In this document: positions 60,696-64,000 of the stretch, in pieces
Layout of the letters: every line of letters begins with the position of its first letter
Numbering within the stretch: the first letter of the stretch is position 1
Origin: G963674685 sp963674685
Lineage (GTDB): Bacteria > Lernaellota > Lernaellaia > JACKCT01
Reading direction: 5' to 3'
NCBI GenBank assembly: GCA_963674685.2
Contig: CAXXWT010000003.1
Span: 186,001-250,000, forward strand
Length of the DNA stretch: 64,000 bases
Made by a program: the position numbers and the translations under genes
Notes under the pieces: generated by a model
Seen by the model: only the letters and a program-made list of their open reading frames with translations
Told to the model about the DNA's origin: nothing
Database searches by the model: none

Positions 60696-61550
60696 TCAAA
60701 ACCGGTTTCTCATCACAACGGCGCCGCCTTTCGGATACCCGATATGCCTGGCGACAAGATCACACTTGATCAGCAGAATAAAGAAGATTCGCGAATCATT
60801 CAATTCACTTAAGGCTTCGTAGTTTCCCATTCCCTTGGCGATGATCAGATCGGCTTCGTCAAATTCGCGCCTGAATTCTTTGCTGCAATCGTCGAGGATG
60901 ACGCCGGGGGCGTCGGAACCGTTGGAAAGCAGCGTCGCTTTTTGATCCAGGCCGGCTTCGATGGCGTCTTCCAAGGTGGCGTCATTGAGAACCGGCCCGC
61001 CGCGCACGGCGTAGGTGATGTCTTTGTTTCCGCCTATCCGGTCGATCAAAAGACCGTCCATGACCGTTTCCCCGGCGTTATCGCCGATAACGAGAATCTT
61101 TTTCGATTCCAAAACAGTCTTTAGTAATTCGTCGATTTCGTCCACGACCGGATTTTCGCTTAAGACATTCTCGATTGTGCGCATCAGGTTGAAGTTCGCT
61201 CCGGCGCCGAAGTCGATGATATTGCCCGCCAGGGAAATCAGGACGGCGACGCGAAAAGGATCATCAGCCTTACGGATGATTTCTCTGAGCCGGGGAGCAT
61301 AATCCAACGCGATGTAGGTGTACTGCGTTTTTTGCGCTTTATATGGATCGGCGACTCCGGATATTTCACGGATTGCGCGATGAACTTTTTGCGCGAAGTA
61401 GGGCGGCGGTCGACTCATGTCTTCCGAGTCGAAGGCCGCCTTGCCCGCATTGCGAATACGTTTTTGAATCCCGGGGTCGCTGGTGAGCATTTCGGCAATT
61501 CGCATCAATTGCCTGTCAACGCAAGGGATGCATTCCTCATATGTCCTCAT
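60696..61550 (-). CDS. DUF89/ARMT1-like damage-control phosphatase
   Basis: This 284-residue enzyme has the DUF89 N-terminal ECIPCVDRQ and the metal-dependent phosphatase signature ILVIGDNAGETVMDGLLI. VRGGPVLNDATLEDA and ADLIIAKGMGNYEAL complete the family pattern. Members hydrolyse damaged or toxic sugar phosphates, such as over-phosphorylated or glycated metabolites. The longest frame extends to 61625, but the ATG at 61550 begins the conserved MRTYEECIPC and lies just after the stop of the upstream NifX-like gene. In anaerobes, DUF89 genes are often beside NifX/Mrp clusters. Confidence 0.9.
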   Translation of the reverse strand: MRTYEECIPCVDRQLMRIAEMLTSDPGIQKRIRNAGKAAFDSEDMSRPPPYFAQKVHRAIREISGVADPYKAQKTQYTYIALDYAPRLREIIRKADDPFRVAVLISLAGNIIDFGAGANFNLMRTIENVLSENPVVDEIDELLKTVLESKKILVIGDNAGETVMDGLLIDRIGGNKDITYAVRGGPVLNDATLEDAIEAGLDQKATLLSNGSDAPGVILDDCSKEFRREFDEADLIIAKGMGNYEALSELNDSRIFFILLIKCDLVARHIGYPKGGAVVMRNRF

Positions 61551-61551
61551 G

Positions 61552-61884
61552 CTAATGGTCGCACACGTTGTCGCCGGTGCGCAAAGTCCCGGCCAAATAG
61601 CTTTCCACAACTTCCTTCGGGTCAAGAGGCGGGGCGCCGGTGATGACCCTGACGCCGTAGGAATGAAATATCTCGATGGCCTTTTGCCCCATGCCGCCGG
61701 CGATGATGATCGTGGCGCCGAGCTTCGAGAGCCACTCCGGAATGACGCCGGGCGCGTGGGGAGGCGGAGTTTCCGATCGGACTTCCGTGATTTTCGAATC
61801 CTGAATTATGAACAGCTGCATTTCGGCGCAATGCCCGAAATGCGGGCACAACTTCGCATCGCTTGTAGGAACAGCAATAATCAT
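61552..61884 (-). CDS. NifX/NafY-type dinitrogenase cofactor-binding family protein
   Basis: This 110-residue protein has the FeMo-cofactor-binding family fold (IIAVPTSDAKLCPHFGHCAEM, LGATIIIAGGMGQKAIEIF, YGVRVITGA). Such stand-alone members bind iron-sulfur or other metal clusters and work with MinD/Mrp ATPases. The HFGHC loop provides cluster ligands. The start at 61884 has GGAGG five bases upstream. The longer frame to 61899 lacks that. No nitrogenase genes are in the window. Confidence 0.88.
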   Translation of the reverse strand: MIIAVPTSDAKLCPHFGHCAEMQLFIIQDSKITEVRSETPPPHAPGVIPEWLSKLGATIIIAGGMGQKAIEIFHSYGVRVITGAPPLDPKEVVESYLAGTLRTGDNVCDH

Positions 61885-61929
61885 TATGTCCTCCGGCAAC
61901 GAGTCGCCGGGCCTACTTGAGGCCCTGGA

Positions 61930-62775
61930 TTATTCGGCGGCGTTCATTTTCTCTTTTATTACGCGAACGATCTGCAGGAAAGCCGATATTCCGGGTCCGG
62001 GTATGGCTTCCAACACGGATGGCTTGCCGGCGTCTCCGTTGACGACCATGGACGGATCGATCGGCACACTGCCTAAAAACGGCAGATTGGCTGTGGCGGC
62101 CGTCGCTTCGCCGCCGCCGGAACCGAAAATGTCGATCTGCTTTCCGCAGTGCGGGCATTTGATTCCGGCCATGTTTTCCACCAGACCGATAATGTCCATG
62201 TTGACGGCCTTGCAGAAGCTGATGGATTTGCGAACGTCGGCGAGGCTGACTTCCTGCGGCGTCGTGACGAGCAGAGCCTTGGCGCTGGGCATGTTTTGCG
62301 CCACGGTCAGGGGTTCGTCGCCGGTGCCCGGAGGGGAATCGACGATGAGATAATCAAGAGATCCCCAGTTCACGTCGCAGATGAACTGCCGGATGGCGCC
62401 GATTTTCAGGGGGCCGCGCCAGATCACCGCGCGATTTTCCATGTCCAGAAGATTGCCGATGGAGATCACTTTCAGGTTCTTGCTGTATTCCAGCGGCTTG
62501 AGATAGTTGCCGTCCTGCTTCGGTTTTTTGTGGACGGTTCCGAGCATGACGGGAATGCTGGGGCCGTGCAGATCCACGTCCATCAGACCGACTTTCTGGC
62601 CGTCGTTGGCCAGGGCGACCGCCAGATTGACCGCCACGGTGGATTTGCCGACGCCGCCTTTGCCGCTCATCACGACAATGATGTTCTTGACTTTGTCCAG
62701 GGCTGCTTTGATGCGCTCATCGTCAAGCTCTATTCTTTTGCTTTGAGGTTGAGCGCTGCACTGATTGTTTTCCAT
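61930..62775 (-). CDS. mrp: Mrp/NBP35-type iron-sulfur carrier ATPase
   Basis: This 281-residue cytoplasmic P-loop ATPase assembles or carries [4Fe-4S] clusters. The deviant Walker A VMSGKGGVGKSTVAVNLA is near residue 35. GLMDVDLHGPSIPVMLG and the switch II region DSPPGTGDEP follow. The CPHC motif in IKCPHCGKQIDIFGSGGGE is the bridging cluster site. GGAG lies six bases before the ATG. It stands between two NifX-like genes, as in the ORP-type clusters of sulfate reducers. Confidence 0.93.
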   Translation of the reverse strand: MENNQCSAQPQSKRIELDDERIKAALDKVKNIIVVMSGKGGVGKSTVAVNLAVALANDGQKVGLMDVDLHGPSIPVMLGTVHKKPKQDGNYLKPLEYSKNLKVISIGNLLDMENRAVIWRGPLKIGAIRQFICDVNWGSLDYLIVDSPPGTGDEPLTVAQNMPSAKALLVTTPQEVSLADVRKSISFCKAVNMDIIGLVENMAGIKCPHCGKQIDIFGSGGGEATAATANLPFLGSVPIDPSMVVNGDAGKPSVLEAIPGPGISAFLQIVRVIKEKMNAAE

Positions 62776-62808
62776 GGAAGACTCCTCTATTGGAAAAATG
62801 ATTTTTGA

Positions 62809-63171
62809 CTACATCCAATGACCGTCTTTGTTTGCGCTTGAAGTCGGCTGGAGTTTTCCCGCTTCAAAAGCGGCGATAGCCTCCTTAACCGTACCGAACT
62901 GACCAAGATACACTTTCAGGCCGGCTTGATCGAGAACCCTGAAAGCTTTGGGGCCGACGTTGCCTGTAATGACGGCTTGCGCGCCGAGTTGCGCCACGTT
63001 CTGTCCCGCCTGGATCCCGGCCCCCTGGGCTGCCTGAACATTTTGCTCATTGGAAAAAACGATGAAATCCTTGGTATCCGTATCGTACACGAAGAAGTTT
63101 TCGGCGCGGCCGAAACGGGGGTCCATCGGGGCTTCGAGTGTGTCTCCTTTGCAGGTGATAACGATTTTCAT
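62809..63171 (-). CDS. NifX-like cofactor-binding family protein, second copy
   Basis: This 120-residue protein has the same family fold as the one at 61552 (MKIVITCKGDTLEAPMDPRF, NVAQLGAQAVITGNVGPKAF). The cluster loop here is PRFGRAENFFVYD, without the Cys/His pair of the other copy, so the two may bind different ligands. It ends KDGHWM. It lies 33 nt before mrp and 66 nt after the MinD-type gene. Confidence 0.87.
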   Translation of the reverse strand: MKIVITCKGDTLEAPMDPRFGRAENFFVYDTDTKDFIVFSNEQNVQAAQGAGIQAGQNVAQLGAQAVITGNVGPKAFRVLDQAGLKVYLGQFGTVKEAIAAFEAGKLQPTSSANKDGHWM

Positions 63172-63237
63172 TTCTCATTCCTTATCAAAGAGGTGGTTGA
63201 TTTATCCGAAATTCCAAGCTTTTACAATAAATTTCTT

Positions 63238-64000
63238 TCAATTATCCGGTTTCGTCAGGCTGGATACGAGTTCCGTGGTATTGGCCCAAACCTCCTCGAT
63301 GGCCTTGACCAGGGGACCTTCGTAAAACTCCACGACGCTTTTGCTTTGCATCATGGCGGCCACAGCCTGCGTGTCGTATGGAAGCGATCCCACGAAATGA
63401 GCGCCGTTTTGCTGGGCTTCACTGAGTATTTCACGGCTTTTTTCCGGGGCCAAATCCGACTTGTTCATGCACAGCGCCGCCGGGATTCCGAAGTGTCCGG
63501 CCAGTTCGAGCACGCGCAGCAGATCGTGCCTGCCCGAAGGCGTCGGTTCGGCGCATATCAAAATGAGATCCACGCCCGTGACCGCGGAAATCACAGGACA
63601 GCCCACGCCCGGCGGGCCGTCGATGATCACCAGATCCTTGTTTTGTTCTTCGGCGATTTCATTGGCCCTTTTACGCACCTGGGATACGAGTTTGCCCGAG
63701 TTATCCTGGCCGGCGGCCAGCGCGGCGTGGACCATGGGGCCGAAGCGCGTGGTCGACTCGAACCATTGTCCCGCGGTCTCGCGCTTGAAAATGACGGCCT
63801 GAGCCGGGCAGATGTCGAAACAGGCGCCGCATCCTTCGCACATGAGATCATTGACGGCGAAGTCGTCGCTGATCGCATCGTAGCGGCATGCGTCCAGGCA
63901 AAGACCGCATGAAGTGCAGGCCTTGGGATCGATAGTCGCCGAGAATCCGCCCGCGAAGTCATGCGTCTCATTGATGTGCGGCGTTAGTATCAGGTGCAAA
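63238..64000 (-). CDS. MinD/ParA-type ATPase with inserted ferredoxin domain (5' end outside window)
   Basis: The visible part encodes the last 253 residues and the frame is still open at base 64000, so the Walker A region is missing. Two [4Fe-4S] motifs (CTSCGLCLDAC and CEGCGACFDIC) form an inserted ferredoxin domain. DGPPGVGCPVISAVTGVD and ICAEPTPSGRHDLLRVLEL belong to the MinD-like core. Proteins of this kind work with NifX-like and Mrp partners in cluster transfer in anaerobes. A TTG near the window edge reads as part of the conserved NLHL-type segment, not as a start. Confidence 0.88.
   Translation of the reverse strand, partial: LHLILTPHINETHDFAGGFSATIDPKACTSCGLCLDACRYDAISDDFAVNDLMCEGCGACFDICPAQAVIFKRETAGQWFESTTRFGPMVHAALAAGQDNSGKLVSQVRKRANEIAEEQNKDLVIIDGPPGVGCPVISAVTGVDLILICAEPTPSGRHDLLRVLELAGHFGIPAALCMNKSDLAPEKSREILSEAQQNGAHFVGSLPYDTQAVAAMMQSKSVVEFYEGPLVKAIEEVWANTTELVSSLTKPDN

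Overview
The window looks like chromosomal DNA of an anaerobic or microaerophilic diderm bacterium with moderately high GC. LolA, many lipobox lipoproteins and a predicted outer-membrane beta-barrel argue for an outer membrane. A glycyl radical enzyme, an aldehyde:ferredoxin oxidoreductase and a NifX/Mrp/MinD-ferredoxin cluster argue for oxygen-sensitive metabolism. Secreted proteins with long DDDx Asp-rich linkers suggest a deltaproteobacteria-like lineage (Myxococcota/Bradymonadales or Lernaellota-like). That placement is an inference and was not tested.

Layout. 1-4.5 kb: end of ftsK, lolA and a small membrane protein, then pgsA, a lytic transglycosylase and a C_GCAxxG_C_C redox-type protein on the other strand. 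4.7-13.9 kb: Asp-rich secreted proteins (C25 gingipain-like lipoprotein, Beta_propel lipoprotein, FG-GAP protein), followed by a six-hairpin glycosidase-like protein and a PfkB sugar kinase. 14.1-21.3 kb: a catabolic locus made of a GntR/FadR regulator, a glycyl radical enzyme, its activase and a PNPOx-like protein, divergent from an AOR-family tungstopterin oxidoreductase. 21.3-29.3 kb: secreted hydrolase, methyltransferase, RelE-type toxin-antitoxin pair, YVTN/phosphoesterase lipoprotein and an Asp-rich lipoprotein. 29.3-38.4 kb: a Wsp-type chemosensory operon in which the usual diguanylate cyclase is replaced by a receiver-histidine kinase. 38.6-42.2 kb: msrA, two tandem acyltransferase-like membrane proteins, and tRNA-Met with promoter and terminator. 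42.3-53.7 kb: a 1701-residue adhesin-like lipoprotein, more secreted hydrolases and a repeat-rich spacer. 53.9-60.6 kb: a one-strand run with an HdrD-like Fe-S protein, VKOR-DsbA fusion, second DsbA-like protein, MauE/DoxX, rhodanese-like protein, TPR/beta-barrel protein and FGE-like Cys-rich lipoprotein. 60.7-64 kb: a DUF89 phosphatase, two NifX-like proteins, Mrp and a MinD-ferredoxin ATPase cut by the window end.

The most interesting points are: (a) the GRE/AOR locus, which implies an aldehyde intermediate oxidised by ferredoxin-linked chemistry, with a clear FadR-type operator; (b) the rewired Wsp operon, whose CheA has a dead first Hpt domain and whose CheB seems to start at a non-standard codon; (c) a mirrored anchor architecture in which secreted proteins carry the Asp-rich linker either after an N-terminal lipobox Cys or before a C-terminal Cys tail; and (d) several palindromic or tandem intergenic repeats.
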